Origin: Aradus depressus
Taxonomy: Eukaryota; Arthropoda; Insecta; Hemiptera; Aradidae
Assembly (NCBI GenBank): GCA_963662175.1
Contig: OY759224.1
Span: 8,482,550 to 8,546,549, forward strand
Length of the DNA stretch: 64,000 nucleotides
Direction: 5' to 3'
Shown here piece after piece: positions 1 to 10,707 of the stretch; within the stretch, counting starts at the first letter, position 1; every line of letters starts with the position of its first letter. The notes below the pieces were generated by a model. That model worked only from the letters and a program-made list of their open reading frames with translations, ran no database searches and was not told where the DNA came from. Made by a program: the position numbers and the translations under genes.

Positions 1-417
1 GCATGTGTGTAGCGCACACACACAACTATACACTTCTTTATGTGTGATGCTGTTTTTTGAGCATTTCTACGTTCATTCAAAAAGGTAAATATATAATAAA
101 ACCAATAACAATAAAACAACTTTAAAAAATCATGATTAGATATAACGTTGTATTTTAACAACATTATTGATCCTATTTACCGTTGTATGAATTTAACTAA
201 AATATCAACATTACGAACTATAAAATGATCTTTCGGTAAGAAACTTTTACGTTAAGACGCTTAAATTTGTCACAATAAATAAAATTTGTGGTAAAAGAAA
301 ATAATATAGCGTGTAAATCTAAAGAAATATAATATATAATATTTCAATATATTATTAGATAATATTGTTATTATTACATAGTAATTACATAGTAATAATA
401 ACTGCTGAAAATATCGA
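1..417. other. AT-rich sequence, no gene seen
   Basis: Very AT-rich, with a short CA/TG-rich start. Open frames here are short and of biased composition. If the minus-strand exon at 418-492 is real, this would be its 3' untranslated region or downstream DNA. Confidence 0.5.
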
Positions 418-492
418 TCAATAAATAATTGAGCTGAGTTTACGAAGCTCTTTCTTAGGCGACTCATATATTTCGTTGTACTCGTACTCCTC
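418..492 (-). CDS. Candidate last coding exon of the kekkon-like gene
   Basis: On the minus strand an acceptor reading GTTTAG is followed by 25 codons ending in TGA. The peptide is acidic and tyrosine-rich (EEYEYNEIYESP, then a basic stretch). The frame fits phase 0, which is what the GTAAGA donor at the end of the 2445-2565 exon would leave. The tyrosines suit a cytoplasmic tail. The acceptor has a poor pyrimidine tract, and a stop codon nine bases past that donor gives an equally valid shorter ending. This is a proposal based on splice phase and composition, without homology support. Confidence 0.3.
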   Translation of the reverse strand, partial: EEYEYNEIYESPKKELRKLSSIIY

Positions 493-1562
493 CTAAACCC
501 CTTTACCGATCACATTGAAATTTGCCACGATGGTAATGGACACGGTGACGATGGTTTACTAATTTAAAAAAATCTTAAATCGAACATACCACGGAGGAAT
601 AATCACAGAAAAACGAAATCCCCATTGAATTCAATTGAAATCTATTTAAAGTATTATTATATTCATAAAGAACATACAAGGTAAGCAGTTACTGCTAATT
701 ATTAAAACATTAACTGAGTTTTTTTATACAGATATGCCTGACTCAGCTCAGTTTTTGCAAACAGCAGAATGTATTGCACACCTAGTATATTTGTTGTCAT
801 ATTGTCACAACAAATAATATAATGTTTTTACCCATTTCAGGAGATACCGAACAGCTTATTTCATTTTTAAATGACAAACTTAATATACAAATGAATACGA
901 ATCGAAGCAAACAATAAATTCGAAAACTACCATCGACGATGTATTCTCGAGTTATTTAGAGACACTACAATCACAGTGTTATATACCTATCTTATTTTAC
1001 CTATCATAAACCTATAATTTCATGTATAAAAGAAATTGAAGAACAATAAATTTGAAAGTTTAATTCCTCATACTACTTTTCTTATTGTAACATTATAAAA
1101 TAAATTTTTATATATAATAAATTATTCAGTCCACGACAGGAAAATTTTGAAACTAAAGCAGATGTTTACATATAAATTCTTGTGAGTTCCGCGTCACTCA
1201 CACATTACTTTTTTTTATTCATGACAGATCAAAGGGAGCTGAATAAAAAAACAATTTGGTTACTTTGAAATGTGTATAAATAACTTTCCGTAAATAATCT
1301 TCAATGTGACTTGATCAGCTGAATTTTCGCAATGCCTCTGAAATTAACCAGTTTGACTCAAATCAATCCATGTGTTACAAAGACTCTTTTTAATTCTCAT
1401 ATAAAATTTAATTTCGATACATCCAGTAGATTGGGAGATACTAAGGTTTTTAAGATTGGTATCAGGTAAATAACTGATTGGGTCAACAAATAGAGAATAA
1501 AAATTAATAGAGACAAATCCCTGCAAACAACATTCACTTCCAAAGCTCCCATGGAAACCTCA
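493..1562. other. AT-rich intronic DNA
   Basis: No supported gene. Around 1472-1527 a short stretch resembles the Jockey RT piece at 3411-3460 (a WANKW..IKIN-like motif), so some decayed LINE sequence is present. Confidence 0.4.
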
Positions 1563-1726
1563 CGTAAAATATACATGAAAAACTCGTCGGTGAATCACCG
1601 GTGTACTTCCCCACCACGAATCTCTCAATTAAGTTTTCTCTGTCCCTCCAAATCCAATCGAACGTTTGAGCTGAAACTCAAAATTTGATATACATAGTGA
1701 CTTCTGAATCCTCATACTAACTTTAA
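1563..1726 (-). repeat. Dispersed repeat family A, antisense fragment
   Basis: Carries the family's recurring words in antisense: gtgaatcaccgg, tacttcccca, aattaagttttc and a closing tgaatcctcatacta. The same block recurs near 22000, 43670, 48120 and 63235. It abuts a Jockey C-terminal remnant directly. Confidence 0.6.
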
Positions 1727-1951
1727 ATCCTTCGTACAATAGCCAATGCTCCTTATTATGTCTCCAACAAAACTTTTCACACTGACCTTAGCGTACCTTT
1801 TGTCACCGAAGTCGCTAAATCCAAGTATAAAAAATTATTTTCTCATCTTAGTTCCCACAATAATCCTCTAGTCCGTGCCCTCCATTCTGTCACACTTCCC
1901 CAACGACGTCTTAAGCGTCAATGGCCTAGGAGACCTCTTTAGCAGCAGCAG
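1727..1951 (+). pseudogene. Jockey-like LINE reverse transcriptase C-terminus
   Basis: Reads as the extreme C-terminus of a Jockey-type ORF2 protein: a start resembling ILRTIANAPYYVSN, then DL.VPFVTEVAKSKYKKL, then HNNPLVRALHS. It is nearly identical to the copy at 50853-51095. A one-base insertion close to the end (CCTAGG for CCTAG) shifts the frame and gives an early stop. About 130 bp of shared 3' UTR follows, ending in an AT-rich tail near 2105. Such 5'-truncated LINE ends arise by incomplete target-primed reverse transcription. Confidence 0.8.
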
Positions 1952-2444
1952 TGACAGTGATTAGTTACAAATGAGAGGAAATCAGTGTCACCACTGGGTG
2001 ATTTCTCCCCTCTTGACATTTTGACATTGCCATTATCTCTGTATTAGCATATTTGCTTGTTGTAAATATTTTTATACAGTTGTAATAGTAAATAAAAAAT
2101 AATTTTTGGAATCGGGAGGTCGGAAAACATAAAACTCCGTTGAAAAGTAGACATCGAATTTCCGACTGATTACATAACTTCCCCTATACTTCGTATAGTT
2201 GAGGAAGTAAAGCGACTAAGCTTAGGACTTTTTAAACCTATTTTATGAGATATAAATGTGACGTTATCTTATTAAATTTTTACTTCTTACAACTCGAGTG
2301 TGGTTTAATGTTCTGTGGAACAGCTTATCGTTCTGTACTCAAACCAGTTATTTTATGTTATTTTATATTATCGTAGACTTTTCTGTTTTTTAAATTTATT
2401 TTTAAGAAGAATAACGATTTATTTATTTATTTATTCTATCTTAC

Positions 2445-2565
2445 GGAAGATGGTTGAGCGGCTGCCTCATGTCTGTGAGGTGACGCAGGAAGACTTGGGT
2501 TGTGCCAGGTCACTGTGTCCGGATCACAGAGTTCCAGAGAGCTGGCGGATCTCCTACCGCACGAT
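2445..2565 (-). CDS. Candidate cytoplasmic-tail exon of the kekkon-like gene
   Basis: An acceptor with a long T run (TTTTTTAG) precedes 121 nt. Only the frame entering in phase 2 is open, and the upstream exon leaves exactly that phase; the other two frames meet stops. The peptide is serine- and proline-rich with a DPDTVTWHNPSLP core, as expected for a disordered cytoplasmic tail. Two endings are possible. Reading on gives a TAG at 2436-2438 (C-terminus SSVR). A donor (TCC then GTAAGA) at 2444-2443 would splice in phase 0 to the candidate exon at 418-492. No homology search was possible. Confidence 0.55.
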
Positions 2566-2740
2566 CTAAAAAAGAAAAAATAATTTTCCATCACTACAGA
2601 AAATAGTGTAATTTCTTGTTAGGTTTGTTGTGTAGAGCTGGCGTTATTTGGTCCATAATAGACAATGCAAATAGTCAAAGAGGTCTTTATTAATTAGGTA
2701 CTTCTAAGTTGAGGAACGCGGATATATTGTGGAATTTGTA

Positions 2741-3297
2741 ATAAATAAATAAAACAAACTTATTTTTTGAAATGTTGTCTATTCCACTAAATATAATTAT
2801 AAAACTACCGGTTTCGGCCTCACACCATCATCACGTCTAGTTATGAACTAAGTCAGTTTGCAGAGTGCGACCCTTCTAATACCTCTCTGGTGAAAGGTGC
2901 CACTTCAACTAGGGAATCCCCCGGCTTTACCGTTTCTACATCATGAAATATTTGACAATACACTAATTTTTCTTAATTTACATAAAATAACATCCTTTGA
3001 CTTATAAGTTTTTAGTTTTATTCTTTACTTATGAGTCAAAGGATGCTATTTTATGTAAATTAAGAAAAATTAGTGTTGTGTCAAATATTTCATGATGTAG
3101 CTAACGGTAAAGCCGGGGGATTCCCTAGTTGAAGTGGCACCTTTCACCAGAGATGTATTGGAGGGGTCGCACTCTGCCAACTGACTTATTCATAATTAGA
3201 CCTGACGATGGTGTGAGGCCCAAACCGGTAGTTTTATAATTATCTTTAGTGGAATAGACAATATTTCAAAAAAAGTTTGTTTATTTATTAATTAATT
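2741..3297. mobile_element. Large fold-back element with Penelope-like ends
   Basis: A near-perfect palindrome. The left arm (2741-3009) is repeated in reverse complement at 3028-3297 around a loop of about 18 bp. Both arms contain a motif that reads, on the strand leading outward, TGATGATGGTGTGAGGCC followed by GAAACCGG (left arm) or a one-base variant (right arm). This resembles the CUGANGA...GAAA core of the hammerhead ribozymes found in Penelope-like retroelements. A partial relative is at 7500-7625. Classification is an inference; no reverse transcriptase is encoded. Confidence 0.6.
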
Positions 3298-3311
3298 TAA
3301 AGTTTTCCCAT

Positions 3312-3735
3312 ATGGCCGCCTTGTGGCACATCCTTCAAAAGCTCTTGAGATGTGCACCTATACATCTTGTAAGGTCTCTAACCTCACAGATAGAGATACA
3401 CCACCTAACAGATTGGGCCAATAAATGGAGAATAAAAATTAATAGACAAAAAATTAAACATACAATGTCTTCAGTCAATACAATCCATACTACGCTACAT
3501 TACCGATGCGCCATTTTAAGTTTCCAACCTCACGCTATATAATGACCTCAACATCCCATTTGTACCCTCTGTTATCAGGACATGGTATCAAAATTCCGAC
3601 AAACTCCATCATCACGCCAATCCACTTATTCTGCAATGATCCATAAACACTCTCTCCACAAATTCACCAGGATGCCTCAAGCGGCTACCTGCTCCAGGAC
3701 TCCTCTTCGGTTACGTAGTACACTAACTATACACT
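3312..3735 (+). pseudogene. Jockey-like LINE RT/C-terminal remnant
   Basis: The first part reads LTDWANKWRIKINRQK, matching the conserved W..KW.IKIN..K block after the RT catalytic core. The second part is the C-terminal block (ILRYITDAPF, then NDLNIPFVPSVIS, then NSIITPIHL, then a tryptophan-less form of the RDLLQ end). It is joined through several frameshifts and an in-frame TAA. The same C-terminus is better preserved at 33464-33705. Sequence between the two blocks is missing, so this copy is internally deleted. Confidence 0.7.
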
Positions 3736-3879
3736 TGCCACTGCTCAACATCACAATTACTAATGACAAACGTTATGTCGTTGTAAATATTTACATAGAT
3801 AAATTTAAAAAAATGCAATCTTGTGGCTCATCGTTCAAAAGCTCTTAAGATGTGGATCTAAACATCTTGTAAGGTCTCA
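3321..3879 (+). repeat. 60-bp direct repeat bracketing the Jockey remnant
   Basis: The words caaaagctcttgagatgtg and catcttgtaaggtctc occur at about 3321-3378 and again at 3819-3879, on either side of the LINE remnant. This is either a duplicated target or a tandem duplication of the insertion site. Confidence 0.55.
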
Positions 3880-4274
3880 CAGAGGTACTTGGAAGAGATA
3901 ATTGAGGAACATGTAGTGCCATTTGTGTCCATCATCAATGAGAGATTCTTGCTAATCCCAGGCTCCATAGAGCACGTATTGTGGATGACTACCTGATGGC
4001 TGCGTTGCGCCGAGGATGGTCGCAGGTGTAAGAGCACCCAGCGGTCATCCCCGGAGCCACGTCATACTGCCTTCTTTACCCTCCGACAGGAGGCGAAGAA
4101 TCGACTGTACTCATCAGTTTCCGAGTCCCAGGTATGATCTTGTACGGCGTATCAACGCCACCCTAGGCCTGTCGTACAGCGGACATTCGAGAACAACTCT
4201 GCAGTCTCAACGCCGCCGCACGAGCAGTATCCCCATTAGCTAGGGAAACAAAAATATATCGAATATTCAGTTAC

Positions 4275-4415
4275 CTGTAGTAAGGAGGTGCTCTAGATTC
4301 TATAGAATATCTCCTGCTATTTGACACACTGCTCTCTCCGGTACTGCTGCCACGTCTGCTTCCAGCTAACAGAGGCGACTGACTGCTTGACACCCGAGGA
4401 TACCATGTCTTGCTC
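4275..4415 (-). CDS. Candidate cytoplasmic-tail exon of the kekkon-like gene
   Basis: A 141-nt block bounded by a good acceptor (GATTTACAG) and a consensus donor (CTACAG, then GTAACT). It is open in phase 2 in and phase 2 out, matching the exons on either side, and its length is a multiple of three. The peptide starts SKTWYPRVSSSQSPLL and ends SIESRAPPYY. It is serine-rich with basic patches and a tyrosine pair, typical of a cytoplasmic tail. The surrounding 2 kb is AT-rich without such composition. The call rests on splice sites, phase and composition; RNA evidence would settle it. Confidence 0.65.
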
Positions 4416-4514
4416 CTGTAAATCAAGTACACATTTATAACAATTATTTAGTAGAAAGTATACATACATTATATTTATATATATTTATTTTCCAAGCATT
4501 TTCTTTTGCCGAAA

Positions 4515-5605
4515 ACATTTTTGAAGTTAGTATGAACTTATCTGATATCTACTAAACATTTTCTGCAGAGGTATTGTGAAACACTTAATACAAATAAAGA
4601 AAAACGTATGTTTTTTAAATATTGTCTATTTCACAAAATATATATGGGAGTACATTCGGTATTACTACCATCACAATTTGAACAAGTAACTTTAATCTTG
4701 ATTCTTTACGTTTTTATCCTAGAGTTTTATTAAATTCAAAATAATTTATACACACTTATATATGTACATATTTCTATTAATCAGATATAACTAAACGTTT
4801 CATTCATTTTCAATCGTTGTTTCTTTCCTATTTCTTGGAGTTAGTATGGACTTATTTGATAGCTACTTAATATTTTCTGCAGAAGGTATTGTGAAACACT
4901 TAATAAAAATAAGGTTTTTAAAATATTGTCTATTTCACAAAATATATGGAAGTACTTTCGGTATTAATCAATGATTAATAAAATATATACAAATGAAAGT
5001 ATATTTCTTATTTCTAAACATTCAAATATATTTTTCACCCAGATCCCTACACATTTCTTAACCATCTGTTTAAATTAAAGTCTACAGAACAACTTGATAT
5101 GCATACCAAAATGATACACAGCATATATAAAATAAATAATCATTTTTAAAACAATAAAAATTGTTTTCTTCTAACAACAAATGATTTTAAATTTAATGAA
5201 ACTCTAGGATAAAAGTATAAAGATTTAAATAATATAAATAGAGTATATATTGTACAGATTGTAGATTGATTGGTAGATAGATCAAAATAAAAAAATATAT
5301 GATTGTTTATTATTAACCTCATCATTTTGTTACCTACGAGATGGTTAGGAGAAACTAACTACGTAAAGACTACATCAAATGAAATGGTACAAGTTTGGAT
5401 CACTAGTTAGTATTCTATCAAGTAAATATTTGTAAACAGCATATGATTAAATAAAAAAAAAATAAGCCCACAATTTGAACAAGTAACTGTAAATATCTTG
5501 ATTCTTTATATTTTTATCCTAGTTTTATTAAATTTAAAATAATTTATATACACATTTTTATTTATCAGAGATGATTAAACGTTTCATTTATTTCCAATTT
5601 TTTTT
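4515..5605 (+). repeat. Duplicated AT-rich unit interrupted by about 500 bp
   Basis: A unit at 4515-4825 (motifs gttagtatg, ttttctgcagaggtattgtg, tattgtctatttcacaaaat, ttgaacaagtaactt, aaacgtttcatt) recurs in two pieces, 4835-4965 and 5466-5605. About 500 bp of other AT-rich DNA separates the pieces. The stretch at 5165-5210 is an inverted copy of part of it. Related words recur near 54890-54960 and 55260-55320. Nothing coding is seen. Confidence 0.6.
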
Positions 5606-5651
5606 ATGTTAACCATTTTTTTTTAAACGTAAAATGCTTTTAAGTACTTAC

Positions 5652-5681
5652 CGAACGTAATGGGTATCACAATTGACCATT
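5652..5681 (-). CDS. Possible 30-nt micro-exon of the kekkon-like gene
   Basis: A strong donor (TTCG then GTAAGTACTT) ends a 30-nt block preceded by an AG acceptor behind a C/T-rich stretch. It would enter and leave in phase 2, as its neighbours do, adding MVNCDTHYV to the tail. It lies between the 6824-6991 and 4275-4415 exons. A block this short could fit by chance, so confidence is low. Confidence 0.27.
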
Positions 5682-5816
5682 CTTCCGAATGTGGGAGGTT
5701 ATGAAGCCAGGTTAGGTTTGATACGTGTTTTTTTTTAGTGGCCTTATTTGCGATGCATATTAGCCATTTCTATAACAGTGATATTTATTTAGTTATTTTA
5801 AAACATCGATGGACCC

Positions 5817-5906
5817 CTTATCCACTCCCGGACGGGATTCGAACTCGCAATCATGGTGAGACCATGCGACCAAAGCCCTACGCTCTAGCACGCACGGCCA
5901 CCATGG
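5817..5906 (-). repeat. tRNA-derived repeat fragment, different from the main SINE
   Basis: In antisense it shows a tRNA-like layout. An A-box-like region (GGCCGTGCGTGCTAGAGCG) lies about 40 bp before a B box (GAGTTCGAATCCCG). The B box and flanks differ from the main SINE family. It is probably the head of a second SINE family. There is no cloverleaf good enough to claim a functional tRNA. Confidence 0.5.
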
Positions 5907-5994
5907 CCTCTTTAAAACAGTTAATTTGATTGGATGATCCTGTTTACTAATAAGCTGATTTCTTCAACTGTCACGATAAAGTGTGTATTATCTC

Positions 5995-6183
5995 TAGACG
6001 TAGCTCAGTGGTATGCGTGCTAGCTTACTGAGTAAGCTCAAGATCGTGGGTTCGAAATCCGGCCAAAGCCGTTAGGTCTTTTTATCTGGGAGAAGAAAAA
6101 AAACTTGAGCAGGATGGCATGTTAAGCGATTGTCCCAAGCCTGTACGATGTTAAGTACTCGTTAAAGTCCCCTACTCTAGGTT
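5995..6183 (+). mobile_element. SINE copy, 5' part (split by a second SINE)
   Basis: tRNA-like head with A box (TAGCTCAGTGGT) and B box (GGGTTCGAAATCC), followed by the family body. It breaks off at cctactctagg, and its 3' part resumes at about 6530-6620 (tctaggtgtg, then tttagggtaggc, ctctggtagtag and cataataactaact-type tail). Confidence 0.8.
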
Positions 6184-6529
6184 AGGGTTAGGTTAGGTTT
6201 TATGACTCATGCCCGGGCTTTAACTACGAGGTCATATCGCCTACTACCAGAGCGCTCTTTCGTTCCTCTGGTGGACATGAGCCCGACTCTACTATGGGAG
6301 TCCTAAATTTTGCCTACCCTAAATTTTTATTCACCTAGGGTCTTTAACGAGTACCTGACATCGTACAGGCTTGGGACCATCGCTTAACGACCCATCCGAA
6401 GGACGGTGTGCTTAAGTTTATTTTACCTCCCAGATAAAATAAACTAAGGGCCTCGGTCGGGTTTCGAACCCACGATCTTGAGCTCAGAAGAGGAGCACGC
6501 ATACCACTGAGCTACCGGCGCCCTCATCC
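6184..6529 (-). mobile_element. SINE copy inserted into another SINE
   Basis: A complete antisense copy. The tail (gttaggttaggtt, the complement of a CCTAA-type tail) comes first and the gctaccggcgccctc head last. It is flanked on both sides by ctctagg, which is a target duplication inside the interrupted plus-strand SINE. The order of insertion is therefore readable. Confidence 0.8.
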
Positions 6530-6823
6530 TTCTCTAGGTGTGTATTTAGGGTAGGCAAAGAGCACTCTGGTAGTAGAGCGTAGTTAAAAAAACCCGGGTA
6601 TGAATTAATACGTAATAACTAACTATATTCATAGATGTGCCACTGATGATGACGCAGTTGGTTCTGATAATAAAGCAGTAGGAAGACAACGTCTATTACT
6701 AGAGATACTGGATGTTAACTTGTAGTGGTTCTGTAGCAGAACTTTGACAAGAAGTATATCAAACTTTGGTGTTCATAAGTGTAAACATTTACGAACGGGT
6801 TGTTCATAGGTTACAAACTTTAC

Positions 6824-6991
6824 CCCATGTGTCTGGGAAGTGTGGCTGAGGAGGTGGGGGGTGGTGTGGTGACCACATCGGGAAAGTTTCGCTCATCAGG
6901 AGTGACCGTTGTGTACAGACTGGTTGTGGGAAGCACCTCTTTACGTAGCACGTGCTGTTGGAGACCGCTCAACTCAGCTCCAGTCAGCTCA
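6824..6991 (-). CDS. Candidate cytoplasmic-tail exon of the kekkon-like gene
   Basis: This 168-nt block (56 codons' worth) enters in phase 2 at an AG (GTCGAAG) and leaves in phase 2 at a GTAAAG donor, matching both neighbouring exons. The peptide opens ELTGAELSGLQQHVLRKEV, has a TTVTPDERNFPDVV centre and ends TTPPPTSSATLPRHM. It is well balanced, Pro/Thr-rich and unlike the AT-biased peptides of the surroundings. The acceptor's pyrimidine tract is weak. The opposite strand is also open but gives a low-complexity glycine/valine peptide, so the minus strand is preferred. Confidence 0.6.
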
Positions 6992-7009
6992 CTTCGACAG
7001 CACATGTAA

Positions 7010-8355
7010 ATAAATATTTATATATAATAAATATACAACATATACAATTTATATTCATAGGTTTATTGCATTTATATTACACATTAATTATATTATAATG
7101 ACAATCATTTTTATATCATTATATCTCCCAAGGTACAATTAAAAAAAAACATTTTTGATAAAAATCAAGCTTGGTTAATTCAAGGCTCTCCATTCCTTTT
7201 AAATAGGGAAATCCTCAAAAAAAATTTAATTTCGCCGGAGCTTCCTAATAATTATTATTGGACAAGCACATGATAGGGAAACGGAGAACAAAAATAAAGG
7301 GAACAAAATAATAATAATACTGAGAACAATGTAAAAAAATAATATATTATAAGAAAAAAAATATATATGTATATTCAATGACGCAAAAACGAATAAATCG
7401 TGTTAATCAAAATAAAATTAAAAATTAACTTGAGTTTAAAAAGAAATTCTTATCAAAATATGTCAAAAAGATTGGGTAAATAATTATTATATATTATATA
7501 AATAAAACAAACTTATTTTTTGAAATATTGTCTTTTCCACTAAAGACATCTTTATTATTATATATATTTGTTTTATTTATTTATTACAAATTCCACAATA
7601 TGTCCGCGTTCCTCAACTTAGAAGTTATTATATATTATCTGACATACCGGATCTATAATAAAAACAAACAGAATATGAATTCTTAAAACAAAAAAAAAAG
7701 AGGTATATATGTATAAATATATATTGTTAAAAATAATCACTGAAAGTAATATAATAAAAAATATAATCGTACAACGAAAGTACTTCCGTAAGAAACAATG
7801 TTTGAATACCCCATATGTAGTTAAAACTGAAAATATTAACGTGAGCTCACCATGAAAATAAAAATAGAATGTTAAATATATTTATGTTGACAACAACAGT
7901 GTGGTGAAAATAGTGAAATTAAAATAAAAACAAAAATGATGGTCTTCGAAGGATGATGGAACCCGAAGAACGGTGAGATCAGATGAACGAAGACAAAGCT
8001 GAAAGGGGACACTGGCAGATAGCAAGTCCAAAAAAGAAGTTTGAGAAAACCAAAAAAGATGGAGGGTCGTAATAAAATACGGCAATAAATAAAAACTTAA
8101 AATAGGTCCTCTCACTGGCAACTATAGCATGGGACTGACCGGGACTGAGTATCAGACTCAGAGAGGGATTAGCAGTGTGTTTACATTACGAACGTTGTAG
8201 ACTAGACAAAGCTAAAAATAAATAACTTAGCTCGGTTGTTATAATTTCTCTTTCTCTCTCTATTCTCCTTTTGTCTCTTTTCTTTTCATTAATGTCTTTC
8301 TTATTACCTGAGCTGTACCAAGTATAGGGATAGTTTTGTAATCGGGTTTTCAGTT
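7010..8355. other. AT-rich intronic DNA with one repeat fragment
   Basis: The stretch 7500-7625 combines the outer 45 bp of the 2741-3297 fold-back with an inverted copy of its left flank (caaattccacaatat, cgcgttcctcaacttag), so it is a rearranged relative. An 80-codon minus-strand frame at 7882-8121 is hydrophobic and lacks recognisable motifs or splice sites. Nothing else is seen. Confidence 0.5.
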
Positions 8356-8359
8356 AGGT

Positions 8360-9226
8360 TAGGTTGGTATCAACCAGATAGCACAACGGTCAAACAAAAG
8401 TGAAGTCAAGCTCACGTTTTCATAGTCTGTGTAAGGATCTCAATTTTGATTTGGGGGAGAATCACTACATTAAAGATGGAAACAAATTATGTTTGATGCG
8501 TACTATAATGAAGTTTAGGGGACAGTTGCTATACCTGAATTTCAACGTGAGCAGGAGAGAAGAGCAATTCCTCTGTTGGCTCTGTAACCTGTGGGAGGTG
8601 GAGGACCTGTTCCATGTTCCATTTTGTTGGGGTTTTTATTAGGGAGAGGGGAACTCATCGATTTAATGAATGGGCCCAACTGGAATCTGATCTATAACTA
8701 TGCAAGGGCGGCATCCAAATATAGAAACATGCTGATTCAGCAATTTAATTTCTAGGACCCAAACAAACCTCCTTCCTTCATGTAACTTTTTGATTATTAC
8801 CATCTATCCATGTTGTTTAGTTAGTTTTATTTGGTTTCTAGCCACCAATCCCTTTATTTTTTGATTATATTATTATTTGTAGTTTTATATTATATTCCCA
8901 TCCACGCATGTTTATCTATCTTATTTCGTTTTCAGCCTTAATACATGTCTTTATTTTATTTTCTCATTATTCGCATTATTATTTTTTATGTTTTAAGTTT
9001 ACATATTTTTTTTTTTAAAGAATTTAACGATGATTATTTATTCTGTTCATTTATTTATATAAGCTAAGATTTTTTGTTCTTCATTATCAAGTATCTGTAA
9101 TGCCAACTCCGACTGACGGCCAAAATGGCTATAGTCTAAGTGTTTTTTCATTGTATATTTCTTGGAATGATGTTATTTTTCTTCTTTTAATAAAATCCAT
9201 TCTATTCTATTCTATTCTATACTGCA
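8360..9226 (+). pseudogene. LINE ORF2 C-terminus and 3' UTR with microsatellite tail
   Basis: The frame at 8400-8642 ends with a zinc-knuckle-like pattern typical of LINE C-termini (CWLCNLWEVEDLFHVPFC; C..C....E..H....C). Related peptide continues past the TAG at 8640 in the same frame (RERGTHRFNEWAQLESDL). An AT-rich 3' UTR of about 450 bp follows, then a tail of ATTCT repeats (9200-9222). Only the last part of the protein survives. The clade is not assigned. Confidence 0.6.
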
Positions 9227-9483
9227 TGCTTGCTTACTGAGCTCAAGATCGTGGGTTCGAACCCGACCGAAGAGGCGCGCTCCTTCGGATGGGACGTTAA
9301 GTGATGGTCCCGAGCATGTACAATGTCATGTACTCGTTAAAGACCCCTACACTAGGTGAATTTTAGCAAAATTTAGTGCTCCCCTAGTACAGAGTCGAAA
9401 GAGTGAAGAAAAAGCGTTCTGGTAGTAGGCGATATGACCTCGTAGTTAAAAGCCCAGGTATGAGTCATAATAACTAACTATAC
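9227..9483 (+). mobile_element. SINE copy, 5'-truncated
   Basis: Starts within the tRNA-like head (tgcttgcttactgagctcaag, B box gggttcgaacccg) and runs to a cataataactaactat tail. It begins immediately after the ATTCT tail of the upstream LINE. Confidence 0.8.
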
Positions 9484-9673
9484 CTTGTGGCATCCATTCT
9501 CGCATATCCCTAAGAAAAAAAAAGAAAATTATAAAATTATAAGAGAAAAAATATTCATAGATCGACATGGATTAGGCATGGTTTTAGTCTACTTCGAGTA
9601 GAGATGAAATATTATCTATTATGTCCTAGCTAAATTACAAGAGGAAGAAACATATGTTTAGGTTGAATTATAG

Positions 9674-10005
9674 TTAGTTATTATGACTCATGCTTTAACT
9701 ACGAGGTCATAACGCCTACTACCAGAGCGCCTTTTCATCACTCTGGTGGACATGAGCCCGACTCTACTGTGGGAGTCTTAAATTTTGCCTACCCTAAATT
9801 TATATTCACCTAGGGTAGGGGTCTTTATCGAGTACCTGACATCGTACAGGCTCGGAACCATCGCTTTTACGTCCCATCCGAAGGACGGCGTGCTTAAGTT
9901 TATTTTACCTCCCAGACAAAATAAACTAAGCGCCTCGGCCGGGTTACGAACCCACGATCTTCTGCTCAGAAGACAAGCGCGCGTACCACTATGCTACTGG
10001 CCCCT
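9674..10005 (-). mobile_element. SINE copy (actaactat-tail subfamily)
   Basis: Full-length antisense copy from tagttagttattatgactc to the decayed head (ctactggcccctt). Body motifs include ccagagcgc, cgtcccatccgaaggacgg and a decayed B box (gggttacgaaccca). Confidence 0.85.
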
Positions 10006-10134
10006 TTATTATATTCTTCCTGTTAGTCTAAATTAACTTACAATCAAAATTTTTGTTTTTATTATTTACAGTATTAATTTTCCAATTATTAATTGTATAA
10101 ATATTTTAGAATTTAATGTTTATTTATTTTCTTT

Positions 10135-10255
10135 AGTTATTATGACTCATACCCGGGCTTTTAACTATAAGGTCATATCGCCTACTACCAGAGCGCTCTT
10201 TTGTCACTCTTTCAACTCTCTATTTTGTGAGTCCTAAATCTTGCCAACCCTAAGT
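10135..10255 (-). mobile_element. SINE 3' fragment
   Basis: Only the 3' third is present, in antisense (agttattatgactcatac, gcctactaccagagcgctc, cctaaatcttgcc). Confidence 0.75.
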
Positions 10256-10707
10256 TATTATTTATTTTTTCCTCTATCCTTTTATTTAACTCTATTCTAT
10301 TATTTTTTAAATTATAATTATTCTTGTTATTAGTATTATTGTAGTTTCTCTTTATTTATTATTACAACTCGTTTATTATTAGATATTTTAAGTGATTTAT
10401 GTATATAATTTTTCTTTTTTTCTCCTAAAATGTTTTTTATTAATATCTTTCTTATTGTATTCTTATTGTATCGAAATTATAAATGTATATTGTTTAGAAA
10501 AAGCTTCTATTTTCTCTTCAGTTTTATTATATTATTTTTATTTCTTGTTGAATATTTAAGATTAATTATTGTTATTCTTCCACAGAGGTAATGTAAATAT
10601 ATAGGTATTCATATATTATTATTTTTTTTTAATTTGTAAAATTATTCAAATAAGTATAGTTTCTTTATATCTAACCTTAAGGATCTAACTACAATAAGAT
10701 GGCCTAC

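Noticed and set aside
7882..8121. Possible tail exon of the receptor
   Set aside because: No donor site closes it in phase and the peptide is strongly hydrophobic, unlike the neighbouring tail exons.
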